Origin: Methylobacterium frigidaeris
GTDB taxonomy: Bacteria > Pseudomonadota > Alphaproteobacteria > Rhizobiales > Beijerinckiaceae
Direction of reading: 5' to 3'
Assembly (NCBI RefSeq): GCF_022179185.1
Contig: NZ_BPQJ01000012.1
Coordinates: 1-64,000 of the forward strand
DNA length: 64,000 nucleotides
Shown here piece after piece: positions 8,556 to 17,294 of this stretch. Made by a program: the position numbers and the translations under genes. Under the pieces are notes generated by a model that ran no database searches, was not told the DNA's origin, and saw only the letters and a program-made list of their open reading frames with translations. The number at the start of each line of letters is the position of its first letter. Within the stretch, counting starts at the first letter, position 1.

Positions 8556-9191
8556 TCAGCGCACCGTGAGCAGGATGCGGGCCGCGAAGGTGCCGAACAG
8601 CCCGGCGAAGAGCCAGTCGATCCCCCGCATCAACCGCGGCCGTGCTTGGAGCGCGCCGGTGACCCGGGCGGCGCCGAGCACCATCAGGATCCCCAGCGGC
8701 AGGGACAGGGCGATGAAGGCCAGGCCCAGGAAGGCGAGCTGACCGGTCGGGTCGGGGGCGTCGGCGCGCACGAATTGCGGCAGGAAGGTCAGGAAGAACA
8801 GCACCACCTTGGGGTTGGTCAGGTTCACGCCGAGCCCGAGGCAGAAGGTGCGCCACAGGCCGCCCCGCACCGGCTCGGCCCGGACGTTCAGGGCCGAGCC
8901 GCGGCGCAGGGCGTCGATCGCCAGCCAGGCGAGGTAGAGCGCGCCCACCACCTTCAGCACCGTGAAGGCGGTGGCCGAGGCGGCGATCAGGGCCGAGATG
9001 CCGAGCACGGCGGCCAGCGTGTGGATCAGGGTGCCGAGGCTCGTGCCCAGCACCGTCACGATGCCGGCCCGCCGCCCCGACCCGATGGTGCGGGCGAGCG
9101 TCAGGCTCATGTCGGGCCCAGGCGTGACGAACAGCACCAGGCAGGCGGCGAGATAGGCCAGGAGCGTCGGGGTATCGGGCAGGAAGCTCAT
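8556..9191 (-). CDS. LysE/RhtB family exporter
   Basis: Inner-membrane exporter of 211 residues with about six hydrophobic helices. The opening FVTPGPDMSLTLAR is the signature of the LysE/RhtB family, whose members export amino acids such as lysine, threonine, homoserine or cysteine. NLTNPKVVLFFLTFLPQF in the third to fourth helix is also typical. The substrate cannot be assigned. The gene ends five bases from the stop of the convergent diguanylate cyclase gene. Confidence 0.88.
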   Translation of the reverse strand: MSFLPDTPTLLAYLAACLVLFVTPGPDMSLTLARTIGSGRRAGIVTVLGTSLGTLIHTLAAVLGISALIAASATAFTVLKVVGALYLAWLAIDALRRGSALNVRAEPVRGGLWRTFCLGLGVNLTNPKVVLFFLTFLPQFVRADAPDPTGQLAFLGLAFIALSLPLGILMVLGAARVTGALQARPRLMRGIDWLFAGLFGTFAARILLTVR

Positions 9192-9293
9192 CGGACGGCT
9201 CCGCGGAGGCTGCCCCGGTCTGTATCCGCCCCCGGGTCGCGCGCAAGCCGGGAAAGGCGGTCCAAGGTCCGGCGCGAGCCCGCGAAACGACGT

Positions 9294-9322
9294 GCGCCCG
9301 CCCGGGGGTGCCGGGCGGGCGC
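9294..9322 (-). terminator. Terminator-like hairpin after the porin gene
   Basis: GCGCCCGCCCGG and CCGGGCGGGCGC make a perfect twelve-base stem around GGGTG, about 28 bases after the porin stop. There is no T-run in either direction, so it may slow polymerase or protect the 3' end and not act as a classical terminator. Confidence 0.6.
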
Positions 9323-9349
9323 GGGGGACGCCGGGTGATCGGGGAGGCG

Positions 9350-10606
9350 TCAGAAGGTGATGCCGCCCTCGATCATGTAGCGATCCTGCGAGGTGCGGTT
9401 GCCGGTGCGGCCGAAGCCGGAGCCGAGCGTGCCGAAGGCGAGGTCGCCGCGGGTGATGTCGTAGAGCTGGACCCGCGAGTACTCGCCGCGGACGAAGAAG
9501 CGGTCGAAGGTGAAGGTCGGGGTGATCGTGAAGGACAGGGCCGAGCTGCCCGCGCCGTAGAGCAGGCTGGTGCCGCCCGAGAACGGGGTGCCCGTCTGGC
9601 TGATGTACTCGACGCGGCCGGCGAGCGCGAAGTTGTCGGTGAAGGCGTAGCTCGCCAGGACCGCGCCGCCATAAGTCGAGGCGCCCTCGGTGATGCCGAT
9701 CTTGAAGTCGCGCGCGACGTTCGTGTACTGGAAGTAGGGCGTGATCGTCCACGGCCCGTTCGAGTACGTGTAGTTGATCGACAGGATCCCGCTGTTCTGC
9801 TGGAACAGCGGCGTCGCGAAGGAATAGCGCAGGCTGCGCGACAGCACGTCGGTGCGGTCGAGGTTGAGGCCGCCGTTGATGCCGAAGGAGTTGTTGTCGT
9901 CGAGCTTGTAGGTGACGGCGCCAGTGAGCCAGCTGATGTTGCCGGAGAAGAACCCGTCGGTGCCGGCCACCGAGGCGGACCACGGGCCGTCGCTGTAGTT
10001 CACCTGCACGCCGTGGTTGATGATGTTCTCCTGGTTGAACAGGAGACCGCGGGAGATGTTCAGGTTCTGGAAGGTGAACGGCGCCTCGGTCCCGATCAGG
10101 GTCGGCATCCGGCCGCCCTGGATCGACCAGTTGTCGTTGAACACGTACTTGCCGAAGGCGACCGGCAGCGGCGTGAACAGCAGGTCGGTCTGGTCGAGGG
10201 CGCTGTAGTTGAGGAAGCCGAGGGCCGGGATCGCGTAGGCGCCGGCCTGGACGTAGAACTGGAACGGCCCGTCGGCCTTCTGGATCCAGCCCTGGATGTT
10301 GGTGAAGTCGACCCGTGCCGCCCGGTCGCTCGGCAGCGGCGCGGCCGAGAACGGGAAGGGATTGGTCTGGGTATAGGCGTAGCCGGTGATCGCGCCGCCG
10401 ACATAGATGTCGCCGAAGCCGCCGAGCGTGAAGCAGGACGGGTTCGGGTTCGGCTTGATGATGCCGCCATAGGCCGGCAGCGACAGGGTCGCCTTGCAGG
10501 GCTCGACAACGGCCACCGGGGCAGGGGCCGGGGCGGCCAGGTCGGCGGCCAGGGCGGACCCGGTCGACAGCAGGGCGACGGTCAGGCTGCTGAGGGTGAA
10601 GCGCAT
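9350..10606 (-). CDS. Outer-membrane porin (beta-barrel porin-2 / OmpL-like)
   Basis: An outer-membrane protein of 418 residues. It has a signal peptide ending in ALAAD, then a PVAVVEPCKATLSL segment, and then alternating amphipathic strands rich in aromatic residues. It ends in MIEGGITF; a C-terminal Phe is the usual outer-membrane assembly signal. The pattern GGFGDIYVGGAITGYAYTQTN and QGWIQKADGPFQFYVQAG matches the bbp2/OmpL-like porin family common in Hyphomicrobiales. I use the ATG at 10606; an in-frame ATG at 10627 is possible. The 379-base leader region is long and holds three GGCCA-N4-YGGCC palindromes, so expression is probably regulated. Confidence 0.85.
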   Translation of the reverse strand: MRFTLSSLTVALLSTGSALAADLAAPAPAPVAVVEPCKATLSLPAYGGIIKPNPNPSCFTLGGFGDIYVGGAITGYAYTQTNPFPFSAAPLPSDRAARVDFTNIQGWIQKADGPFQFYVQAGAYAIPALGFLNYSALDQTDLLFTPLPVAFGKYVFNDNWSIQGGRMPTLIGTEAPFTFQNLNISRGLLFNQENIINHGVQVNYSDGPWSASVAGTDGFFSGNISWLTGAVTYKLDDNNSFGINGGLNLDRTDVLSRSLRYSFATPLFQQNSGILSINYTYSNGPWTITPYFQYTNVARDFKIGITEGASTYGGAVLASYAFTDNFALAGRVEYISQTGTPFSGGTSLLYGAGSSALSFTITPTFTFDRFFVRGEYSRVQLYDITRGDLAFGTLGSGFGRTGNRTSQDRYMIEGGITF

Positions 10607-10631
10607 TGCCACGGTCGAAAAGTCCATCTGA

Positions 10632-10692
10632 GGCCAGGTTTGGCCAGTGCCGAGTGCGGCGAGGCCAATTGTGGCCGGGGCCAACTGCGGCC
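10632..10692. promoter_or_regulatory. Three GGCCA-N4-YGGCC palindromes before the porin gene
   Basis: Three copies of a palindrome with the form GGCCA-N4-T/C-GGCC lie at 10632-10645, 10663-10676 and 10679-10692, that is 26 to 86 bases upstream of the porin start. Start-to-start spacing is 31 and 16 bases. The N4 spacers differ (GGTT, ATTG, ACTG) while the arms are kept, as expected for binding sites of a dimeric regulator. The remainder of the 10607-10985 gap shows no gene. Confidence 0.5.
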
Positions 10693-10985
10693 AAGCTGGC
10701 AGTGTGGCGGCAACGTGGCAAAACCTTTTGTTGGGCGTTTGCTCAAAAATTAGGCAATCTACGCTCTGTTGCGAAGGTGTATCCGGGGCCGTGTCTTTCG
10801 CGCAACGCGAGTGGATACTTGACCCACGTAGGATTGACGTTGTCGCGCGACACGTTGGCGTTGCGGCATGTCGAATGCGCCCGCCCCGGATGTGCCGCTT
10901 TCGTGAGCCCGGAGCCTTTCGCGGCATCCGTCCGCGGCAGCGGAGGGTGCGGTGAGAAGCGCGGAGAGTGGCAGGGCCGGGGAGA

Positions 10986-11864
10986 TCACGCCTCCTCCGC
11001 CAGCATCCGCCGCAGCCAGTCGATGAAGGCCGAGGCGGCTGGCGAGAGCGGCCGGTCCGCCGCCGGCACGGCGGCGAAGCCGTTCGCGAAGCGGTGGAAG
11101 CCGCTCGGCGCGACCAGGCGGCCCGCCGCGAGGTCGTCGCGCACCAGCACCTGCTCCACCAGGGCGACGCCGAGGCCCGACAGGGCGGCCTCGATGCACA
11201 GGCCGTTATGCGGGAAGGCGATGTCCCGCTCCGCCGCGACGCGCTTGCCCGTCGTCGCCTCCCAGGCCGGCCAGGAATGCGGCGTGTATTCGTGGACGAT
11301 CCGGGTCTCGGCGGCGAGCCGCCCGCCCTCGACCCGGATCGTGTAACCGGGCGCGCAGACCACCCCGAAGGCCACGTCGCCGAGGCGGATCGCGCGCGCT
11401 TCGTCGCGGATCGGATGGGCGAGCCGGTCCCAGCTCAGCACCAGGTCGGCGCCGTCGTCGCGGGTCTCCCGGGCCGAGGTCATCGAGAGGCGCACCTGCA
11501 CCGTCGGCCGCTCGCGGTAGAAGCCCGACAGGCGCGGCACCAGCCAGCGCATCGCGAAGGTCGCCCCGCAGGCGAGGTGGACGGTGGCGCCGCGCCCGGC
11601 ATCGCGCAGGCGCAGGTAGCCCCGCTCCAGGTCGTCGAGCACCCCCGTCACCACCGTCCGGAACGCCTCGCCGGCGGGGGTGAGCCGCAGGCCCGTGCCG
11701 GCCTTTTCGAACAGGGCGGTGCCGGCCTGCTCCTGCAAGGCCCGCACCTGGCGCGACACCGCCCCGTGGGTGCGGCCGAGCTCGTTCGCCGCCTTCGTGA
11801 CCGATCCGAGACGCGCCGCGGCCTCGAAGGCCCGCAGGGAGGAGAGGGGCGGCAGGTGGCGCAT
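10986..11864 (-). CDS. LysR-family transcriptional regulator (GcvA-like)
   Basis: LysR regulator of 292 residues. The N-terminal winged helix reads LRAFEAAARLGSVTKAANELGRTHGAVSRQVRALQ, with the GcvA-like form of the recognition helix. A linker helix and a periplasmic-binding-protein-like effector domain follow (from about residue 92). It is divergent from the DUF1127 gene (106 bases apart), and the porin gene lies downstream on the same strand after 379 bases. Regulators of this type usually control a divergent neighbour, so the DUF1127/alcohol dehydrogenase side is the first candidate target. The effector is unknown. Confidence 0.9.
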   Translation of the reverse strand: MRHLPPLSSLRAFEAAARLGSVTKAANELGRTHGAVSRQVRALQEQAGTALFEKAGTGLRLTPAGEAFRTVVTGVLDDLERGYLRLRDAGRGATVHLACGATFAMRWLVPRLSGFYRERPTVQVRLSMTSARETRDDGADLVLSWDRLAHPIRDEARAIRLGDVAFGVVCAPGYTIRVEGGRLAAETRIVHEYTPHSWPAWEATTGKRVAAERDIAFPHNGLCIEAALSGLGVALVEQVLVRDDLAAGRLVAPSGFHRFANGFAAVPAADRPLSPAASAFIDWLRRMLAEEA

Positions 11865-11970
11865 GGCGGACTTCTGTGAGTTTCGCGCACGAAGCGCGCT
11901 GAAGAACTCAATATACGGCGGCGGGTGTTCCGGGTACCTCTACGGTGCCCGACACAGGAGGAGATCTGCC

Positions 11971-12237
11971 GTGGCCGCCACCGTCATCCCGTTTCCGATG
12001 CACCGCGTCGCCGGCGCTCCGCGGGTGCTGACCGTGAGCCATGCGCACGAACCGCGCCTCGCCGGCGTGGCGATCCTGCAAGCCTGGTTCCGGCGCTGGG
12101 CCGCCCGTCGCCACCTGGCGCGCGAGCTGCCCTTCATGACCGACGAGACCCTGGCCGATGTCGGCCTCTCCCGTGCGGAGGCGCGTGCCGAGGCGCGCCG
12201 CCCGTTCTGGCAGGCCGGTGTAGACGACGCGGCCTGA
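11971..12237 (+). CDS. DUF1127 small protein
   Basis: An 88-residue protein ending in a DUF1127 domain: QAWFRRWAARRHLARELPFMTDETLADVGLSRAEARAEARRPFW, an Arg-rich helix followed by the L-x-D-I/V-G-L-S-R motif. DUF1127 proteins are small Arg-rich proteins of alphaproteobacteria; some have been tied to RNA handling and to phosphate or carbon metabolism. I chose the GTG at 11971 because CAGGAGGAG lies eight bases upstream; the ATG at 11998 lacks such a site. The gene lies between the divergent LysR gene and the alcohol dehydrogenase gene. Confidence 0.8.
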   Translation: MAATVIPFPMHRVAGAPRVLTVSHAHEPRLAGVAILQAWFRRWAARRHLARELPFMTDETLADVGLSRAEARAEARRPFWQAGVDDAA

Positions 12238-12344
12238 GCACGAGCGGCCTGACTTTCGGCGCCCGCGGCCGGTTGACCGGCCGCGGCACCGCTGCCAGCC
12301 TGCTCCCACCGGGGCCGGAAGACGCCCCGCCGGGAGGATCAACC

Positions 12345-13475
12345 GTGTCCCTACGCGTCCGCGCCGCCATCCTGCACCATGCCCCCGTCGGGCGGCCCTA
12401 TGCCGAGACCCGTCCGCTGCGCATCGAGACGATCGAGCTCGATCCGCCGGGGCCGGACGAGGTGCTGGTGAAGATCGCCGGTGCCGGCCTGTGCCATTCC
12501 GATCTCTCGGTCATCAACGGCGACCGGGTCCGGCCGGTGCCGGTGGCGCTCGGGCACGAGGCCTCGGGCATCGTCGAGGAGCCCGGGCCCGGCGTCACCG
12601 ACCTCAAGCGCGGCGACCACGTGGTGATGTCCTTCGTGCCGACCTGCGGCGGCTGCGCGCCCTGCCGCGAGGGGCGCGGCGCCCTGTGCGAGCCCGGCAA
12701 CGCCGCCAATGCCAGCGGCACGCTGCTGTCCGGCGCCAAGCGCATCCGCTGCGACGGGGCCGAGGTGAGCCATCACAGCGGCGTCTCGGCCTTCGGAGAG
12801 TACGCGGTGATCTCGCGCCGCTCGATCGTGAAGATCGATCCCGAGGTGCCGCTCGTCGAGGCCGCCCTGTTCGGCTGCGCGGTGATGACCGGTGTCGGCG
12901 CCGTGGTGAATACCTGCCAGGTGCGGATGGGCCAGAGCGTCGCGGTGGTGGGCCTCGGCGGCGTCGGTCTCTCGGCGCTGATCGGTGCCGTGGCCTGCGG
13001 GGCGGGCCGCGTCGTCGCGGTCGATCTCTCCGAGGACAAGCTCCGGGTCGCCCGGGAGCTGGGCGCCACCGACACGTTCCTGGCTTCAGACCCCGACGCG
13101 GTCGCGGCGATCCGCGACGCCACCGATGGCGGCGTCGACGTCGCGCTGGAGATGGCCGGCTCGGTCAAGGCCTTCGACACCGCCTACCGGATCACGCGCC
13201 GCGGCGGCACCACGGCCACCGCCGGCCTCGCCAATCCGAACCACAGCTTCACCCTGCCGCCGGTCGGGCTCGTCGGCGAGGAGCGGGTGGTGCGTGGCAG
13301 CTACATGGGCTCCTGCGTCCCGGCCCGGGACATCCCGCGTTACATCGCGATGTATCGGCAGGGCCGCCTGCCGGTGAACAAGCTGATGACCGGCACCCTC
13401 ACCCTCGACCAGATCAACGAGGGCTTCGACCGGCTGGATCGCGGCGAGGCGATCCGGCAGGTGATCGCGATGTAG
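12345..13475 (+). CDS. Zinc-dependent alcohol dehydrogenase (MDR family)
   Basis: Medium-chain alcohol dehydrogenase of 376 residues. GLCHSDLSVI holds the catalytic-zinc Cys and GHEASGIVEE the catalytic His-Glu. The structural zinc loop is CGGCAPCREGRGALC, with four Cys in the right spacing. GLGGVGLSA is the NAD(P)-binding glycine motif. It is closest in form to class III-like dehydrogenases and aryl-alcohol dehydrogenases, but it lacks marks that would fix the substrate. The start is GTG at 12345 with GGGAGGA eight bases upstream. It lies 107 bases after the DUF1127 gene on the same strand. Confidence 0.9.
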   Translation: MSLRVRAAILHHAPVGRPYAETRPLRIETIELDPPGPDEVLVKIAGAGLCHSDLSVINGDRVRPVPVALGHEASGIVEEPGPGVTDLKRGDHVVMSFVPTCGGCAPCREGRGALCEPGNAANASGTLLSGAKRIRCDGAEVSHHSGVSAFGEYAVISRRSIVKIDPEVPLVEAALFGCAVMTGVGAVVNTCQVRMGQSVAVVGLGGVGLSALIGAVACGAGRVVAVDLSEDKLRVARELGATDTFLASDPDAVAAIRDATDGGVDVALEMAGSVKAFDTAYRITRRGGTTATAGLANPNHSFTLPPVGLVGEERVVRGSYMGSCVPARDIPRYIAMYRQGRLPVNKLMTGTLTLDQINEGFDRLDRGEAIRQVIAM

Positions 13476-13842
13476 GAGGCTGTTCCGCCCTGCCCGGTGG
13501 AGCCGACACCCTCCGGAGCATTGCGGGCTCCGCTTCGCGGCCGCGTGATGACGACGCCGGATGGCAGTTTCGTCGAGCAGAGCCCGACAGGGTCTTGCTG
13601 TCACGGCGCCAATCGCGCCGTGATCCCGACGAGGCCGCATCGCAGCGTTCGCGGCTGGGACAAGCGTGTCGGATGGAGCACGCTGGCGGCTTTTCTTGCC
13701 TAGACCTCGGCACGTCATCGCGTCCGGCGCGAAACGCAGCCGTGCTGCCCTTGTCCCGGGGCGCGCGCCCATGCATCGATGGGAGAATGCAACGAGGGGC
13801 CGCTCACTGCGGCCCGAGGGATTTTTTACCTAAGGACGTGCC
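13476..13842. other. Gene-free gap, 367 bases
   Basis: No convincing gene is seen. Near 13524-13543 there is CGGGCTCCGCTTCGCGGCCG, a member of the GGGCTCCGC-N-GCGGCCC intergenic motif also present at 19826-19856 and 43612-43637. A moderate ribosome binding site (TAAGGA) precedes the TerB gene start. Confidence 0.5.
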
Positions 13843-14280
13843 ATGGGGCTGTTTCAGGATGCCTTCTCCCGGTTCGGCCGGGTCGTCATGTCCTATGCCG
13901 GCGACACCGCCTTCCTCCACGCCGCCTGTTCGGCGGCTGCTACCGTGATCCTGGCCGACCAGGAGATCGACGAGGAGGAGATCGAGACGGCGCTCGCCGA
14001 CCTCAGCAACAACCCGATCCTGCACAAGTCCTACGGCGTGCTGAAGCTGGAGCAGGAACTGCACGAGGCGATCGCCCGGGCGAAGAGCCGGGCCGGACGG
14101 CTCGAGAACCTGCGCTTCGTCGGCGCCATCGCCGACCGGCCGCTGGAGCAGCGCCAGGACGTCTTCCTCATCGCCGCCGACGTCGCCGACCAGGGCGGCA
14201 TCAGCGAACTGGAGCACAAGGCCCTCGACGACATCGCCGAGGTGCTCGGCGTCGAGAAGGCGGTCCTCCTGGGGGTGTGA
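13843..14280 (+). CDS. TerB-family protein
   Basis: A 145-residue soluble, mostly helical protein with the TerB fold: an acidic helical bundle with ILADQEIDEEEIETALADL in the first half and VADQGGISELEHKALDDIAEVLGV in the second. The two acidic D-x-E/G-I-x-x-x-E loops are the metal-binding positions of TerB. Family members were first named from tellurite-resistance operons, but lone TerB proteins occur widely and do not imply resistance. No other ter gene is nearby. The next gene, an oxidoreductase, starts 78 bases later on the same strand. Confidence 0.78.
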   Translation: MGLFQDAFSRFGRVVMSYAGDTAFLHAACSAAATVILADQEIDEEEIETALADLSNNPILHKSYGVLKLEQELHEAIARAKSRAGRLENLRFVGAIADRPLEQRQDVFLIAADVADQGGISELEHKALDDIAEVLGVEKAVLLGV

Positions 14281-14358
14281 GGTCGGGCGTGTGAGGGCCT
14301 GACACCGGGCAGGCCCGCCATATCTCATCCCCATCGTCAGGGTGGGGAGCGTGTCGCG

Positions 14359-15234
14359 ATGGATGTCGGATTTCTCGGGCTCGGCCGGATGGGCCGGCCG
14401 ATGGCGCTCAACCTAGTCAGGGCCGGTCACCGGGTCCGGGTGTGGAACCGCTCTCCCCAGGCGGCGGAAGAGCTGCGCACCCACGGCGCCGTGCCGGTGG
14501 CGACCCCCGCCGAGGCGTTTCGGGGCGACGCCGCGGTGACGATGCTGGCCGACGATGCCGCGCTCCGCGCCGTCATCGTCGAAGGCGGCCTGCTCGACCA
14601 GGCCGGGAAGCCGGGCGTCCATATTGGCACCAGCACCATCTCGGTCGCTCTCGCCGAGGAACTGGCGGCGGTGCACGGCCGGGCGGGGGTGCCTTACGTC
14701 TCGGCGCCGGTCTTCGGCCGGCCCGACGTGGCGGAACTCGGCAAGCTCAACATCCTGGCGGCCGGCCCGGAGGACGCGATCGCGCGGGCGCAGCCGCTCC
14801 TCGACGCGATGGGGGCGAAGACCTGGCGCTTCGGCGAGACGCCGGCCCGCGCCAACGCGGTCAAGCTCGCCGGCAACATGATGATCGTCGCGGCGATCGA
14901 GGCGATGGGCGAGGCGGCGGCGCTGACCGAGGCGCACGGGGTTGCGGCCGCCGACCTGCTCGACCTTCTCACCAGCACGATCTTCGCCGCCCCGGTCTAC
15001 AAGAACTACGGCGCCTCGATCGCCGCCGGCCGGTATGAGCCGCCGGGCTTCGGGCTGGCGCTCGGCGCCAAGGACGTGCGACTGGCCCTTGCCGCCGCGG
15101 AGACCGCCCGGGTTCCGATGCCGCTCGCCAGCGTCCTGCGCGACAGCCTGCTCGATGCGCTCGCGCATGGCGACGGGGAGAAGGATCTGGCGGCTTTGGC
15201 GACCGTGTCGGCGCGGCGGGCGGGGCAGAGATAG
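14359..15234 (+). CDS. NAD(P)-dependent beta-hydroxyacid dehydrogenase
   Basis: Member of the 3-hydroxyisobutyrate dehydrogenase family, 291 residues. The N-terminal Rossmann motif is VGFLGLGRMGRPMA. The substrate-binding signature is SAPVFGRPDVAE near residue 114, and the catalytic Lys lies in NAVKLAGNMM near residue 172. The 'PVFGRP' form is seen in glyoxylate/succinic-semialdehyde reductase-like members more than in valine-pathway enzymes. It should reduce a small aldehyde or oxidise a beta-hydroxyacid in the cytosol. The substrate is not determined. Confidence 0.88.
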   Translation: MDVGFLGLGRMGRPMALNLVRAGHRVRVWNRSPQAAEELRTHGAVPVATPAEAFRGDAAVTMLADDAALRAVIVEGGLLDQAGKPGVHIGTSTISVALAEELAAVHGRAGVPYVSAPVFGRPDVAELGKLNILAAGPEDAIARAQPLLDAMGAKTWRFGETPARANAVKLAGNMMIVAAIEAMGEAAALTEAHGVAAADLLDLLTSTIFAAPVYKNYGASIAAGRYEPPGFGLALGAKDVRLALAAAETARVPMPLASVLRDSLLDALAHGDGEKDLAALATVSARRAGQR

Positions 15235-15444
15235 TACTCGACGGTACTCCCGCCGCCCTTTCCCGCACGACCGAGGCGAAGCGGAAAGAGATCCGGGTCC
15301 AGGAGGCGAAGTTCCGCAAAGCGGTTCTCTATGCTGCAACGTTGCAGACGTAAGGACGCTTCGCGATTTCCTGTGCTGGTTCCGGGGTCGCATTCCGCTG
15401 ACTCTGCATGCGCGCAGGTCCGGAACGGATCCGGAAAGCCGAAG

Positions 15445-15575
15445 GGTTATACCGCCGCGCCTTCGAACGGACTCGTTCAGAGACGCAAGGCAAGCTCGAA
15501 CGGGCGCCGGCGCTGATGCGCCGGACGCCTTGCCATCTACGTGTCGATGGCAAGGCGCGAAGGTATTACTGTAGA
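15445..15575 (-). repeat. Dispersed hairpin repeat, copy D (reverse orientation)
   Basis: Reverse-complement copy of the element seen at 18225-18353. Its first hairpin has arms CGCCTTGCCATC (15526-15537) and GATGGCAAGGCG (15546-15557). These differ from copy B (CGCCTTCGCATC / GATGCGAAGGCG) at two positions on each arm, and the changes keep every pair. The rest of the 15235-15596 gap holds no gene. The right end of the element faces the oxidoreductase gene, and the left end lies about 20 bases from the hydratase accessory gene. Confidence 0.75.
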
Positions 15576-15596
15576 GATGCGAGACCATCGGCCTCT

Positions 15597-15914
15597 TCAC
15601 ACCCCCGGATCGTTCTCCAGCAGGATCGGCTCCCCGTGCGGCGTCGCCGCCGCCGCACGGGCGAAGGCCGCGCGGCGCGCCTCCAGGGCCGCCGCGCTGG
15701 TCAGGCCGCGCTCGGCGATCAACGCCTCGATCGTCTCCAGCCACAGCGCGTAATCCGCCGTGCGGTCGCCGTGCCGGCCGAGGGCCTGCGCCCAGTCCGA
15801 CCAGGTGAACAGGCCGGCATCGTGCAGCGACACCACCAGCGCGAAGGTCTGCGCCTCCCAGGGGGCGGCGAAGACCGGGGGCTCAGGTGGACGGCTCATC
15901 TGCGGGCGGCTCAT
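15597..15914 (-). CDS. Nitrile hydratase accessory protein (activator)
   Basis: A 105-residue protein related to the N-terminal half of nitrile hydratase beta subunits (PPVFAAPWEAQTFALVVSLHDAGLFTWSDWAQALG, then a Tyr-x-x-W-L-x-x-I/L-E segment near residue 62). In known cobalt-type systems such proteins carry the metal-free alpha subunit and deliver cobalt by subunit exchange. The ATG overlaps the stop of the beta-subunit gene (ATGA), so the genes are cotranscribed and probably translationally coupled. It is the last gene of the soxA-hydratase operon. Confidence 0.85.
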   Translation of the reverse strand: MSRPQMSRPPEPPVFAAPWEAQTFALVVSLHDAGLFTWSDWAQALGRHGDRTADYALWLETIEALIAERGLTSAAALEARRAAFARAAAATPHGEPILLENDPGV

Positions 15915-16585
15915 GCGGCGTCGCCCCGGGCGGGTTCGAGGTAGCTCTCGAACGCGTTGACCGAGACGGTCAGGCCCGGCTCCGCGTCCTCGCCCCACAG
16001 CTCGGTCCCGGCGAAGCGCACGGTGTAGAGCCATTGCGGCGCCTCGCCGGCGAAGGCGGCGTTGGAATCCGGGAAGACGAAGCCGCCATGGAGCCGCTCG
16101 ACCGTGCCGGTGCGGCCGCGGACGTAGCGCGGCAGGCGGGTATGGCCGGTCGGGTTGACGATCTTGGCCCGCACCTCGTCTCCGACCGCGAAACGGGCAG
16201 GATGGGCCACCGGGCGGTCGCTCGGGAAGCCGCGGGCGAAGAGTGGTGCCACCTCCTCGGCCTTGAGCACCCGGGCGACCGGGGCCGGCGGCGTCATCGC
16301 GGCACCGGCGGCGAGCTCGCCGGCCTCGACGAGGCCGTGCTGCTGCACCTGCTTCTCCAGGGCCCGGAACCAGATCCGGTAGTAGCTGGAGGTCAGGTAT
16401 TCGCCGGGAGGCAGCGATTCGCGGGCGGCGCGGCTGGCGTCGAGGTTCCAGGTGCCGGTCAGCCCCATCGCCATCGCCATCGCGAAGACCCGCCGCTCCC
16501 ACGGAGCGTGGAACCAGGGCTCGTCCGCCTCGAGACCCAGCGGGCCGAAGCCCTGCATGCCGCCGAGATCCTGTCCGCCGTTCAT
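15911..16585 (-). CDS. nthB: Nitrile hydratase beta subunit
   Basis: A 224-residue subunit of the nitrile hydratase family, which hydrates nitriles to amides. The N-terminal half has [28 protein letters not shown] and [17 protein letters not shown], the usual subunit interface. The C-terminal half is the SH3-like barrel: [32 protein letters not shown]. It is a single fused beta chain, unlike the split alpha/beta chains of thiocyanate hydrolase. The ATG overlaps the stop of nthA (ATGA), and its own stop overlaps the start of the accessory gene in the same way. Confidence 0.93.
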   Translation of the reverse strand: MNGGQDLGGMQGFGPLGLEADEPWFHAPWERRVFAMAMAMGLTGTWNLDASRAARESLPPGEYLTSSYYRIWFRALEKQVQQHGLVEAGELAAGAAMTPPAPVARVLKAEEVAPLFARGFPSDRPVAHPARFAVGDEVRAKIVNPTGHTRLPRYVRGRTGTVERLHGGFVFPDSNAAFAGEAPQWLYTVRFAGTELWGEDAEPGLTVSVNAFESYLEPARGDAA

Positions 16586-17241
16586 GCGTGCACCACCTGG
16601 TCGGGGCTCAAGGGAAGCCCGGTGCCAATCATCGAATCGCGGGTGACGAGGTCGGCGAGCGCCGCCTCGTCGAGGTGGTCGGTGCCCGGGGGACGCATCG
16701 GCAGCACCATGTAGCGGAGCTCCGCGGTCGAGTCCCAGACGCGGATCCGCGTCGCGGCGGGCAGTTCGGTGCCGAACTCGGCCAGCACCCCGCGCGGGTC
16801 GATGACAGCGCGGGAGCGGTACGGCGGCGACTTGTACCAGACCGGCGGCAGGCCGAGCACCGGCCAGGGATAGCAGGAGCACAGGGTGCAGACGACGAGG
16901 TTGTGCTCCTCCGGCGTGTTCTCGACCACCACCATGTGCTCGCCGCCGCGACCGCCGACATCGAGCTCGCGCATCGCGGCGCTGCCATCGGCCAGGAGAC
17001 GCGCCTTGAAGGCGGGATCGACCCAGGCCCGCGCCACCACCCGGGCGCCGTTATGCGGCCCGACCTTGGTCTCGTAGGTCTCGATCAGGGTGTCGAGGGC
17101 AGCGGGATCGACGTAGCCCTTCTCGACCAGGATCGATTCGAGGGCGCGCACCCGCAGGTCCATCGGCGACAATTCGCTGCCGTGCGGGTGGTCGTGGTCG
17201 TGGTCGTGATGATGGTCGTGATGATCGTGGTCTTGCGCCAT
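16582..17241 (-). CDS. nthA: Cobalt-type nitrile hydratase alpha subunit with His-rich N-terminus
   Basis: Catalytic subunit, 219 residues. The metal claw is VCTLCSC with Cys118, Cys121 and Cys123; Thr at the second place marks the cobalt type (iron enzymes have Ser). The last two Cys are normally oxidised to sulfinic and sulfenic acids. Residues 4-20 are almost only His and Asp, with ten His, which is a likely metal-binding tail and is not part of the catalytic fold. The gene starts 53 bases after the soxA stop and overlaps nthB by four bases. The enzyme is expected to be cytoplasmic. The natural nitrile is unknown. Confidence 0.93.
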   Translation of the reverse strand: MAQDHDHHDHHHDHDHDHPHGSELSPMDLRVRALESILVEKGYVDPAALDTLIETYETKVGPHNGARVVARAWVDPAFKARLLADGSAAMRELDVGGRGGEHMVVVENTPEEHNLVVCTLCSCYPWPVLGLPPVWYKSPPYRSRAVIDPRGVLAEFGTELPAATRIRVWDSTAELRYMVLPMRPPGTDHLDEAALADLVTRDSMIGTGLPLSPDQVVHA

Positions 17242-17294
17242 GCGGGGCCTCCCGGGGCCTCGAGGATACGCGCCTCGCCCTCACGCCGCCACCG

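Noticed and set aside
13843..14280. Tellurite resistance determinant
   Set aside because: TerB alone, without terA/C/D/E/Z, gives no support for resistance.
15597..17241. Thiocyanate hydrolase instead of nitrile hydratase
   Set aside because: Thiocyanate hydrolase has the beta chain split in two and a longer gamma subunit. Here the beta chain is whole and a typical accessory protein is present. Activity on thiocyanate is not excluded, only unsupported.
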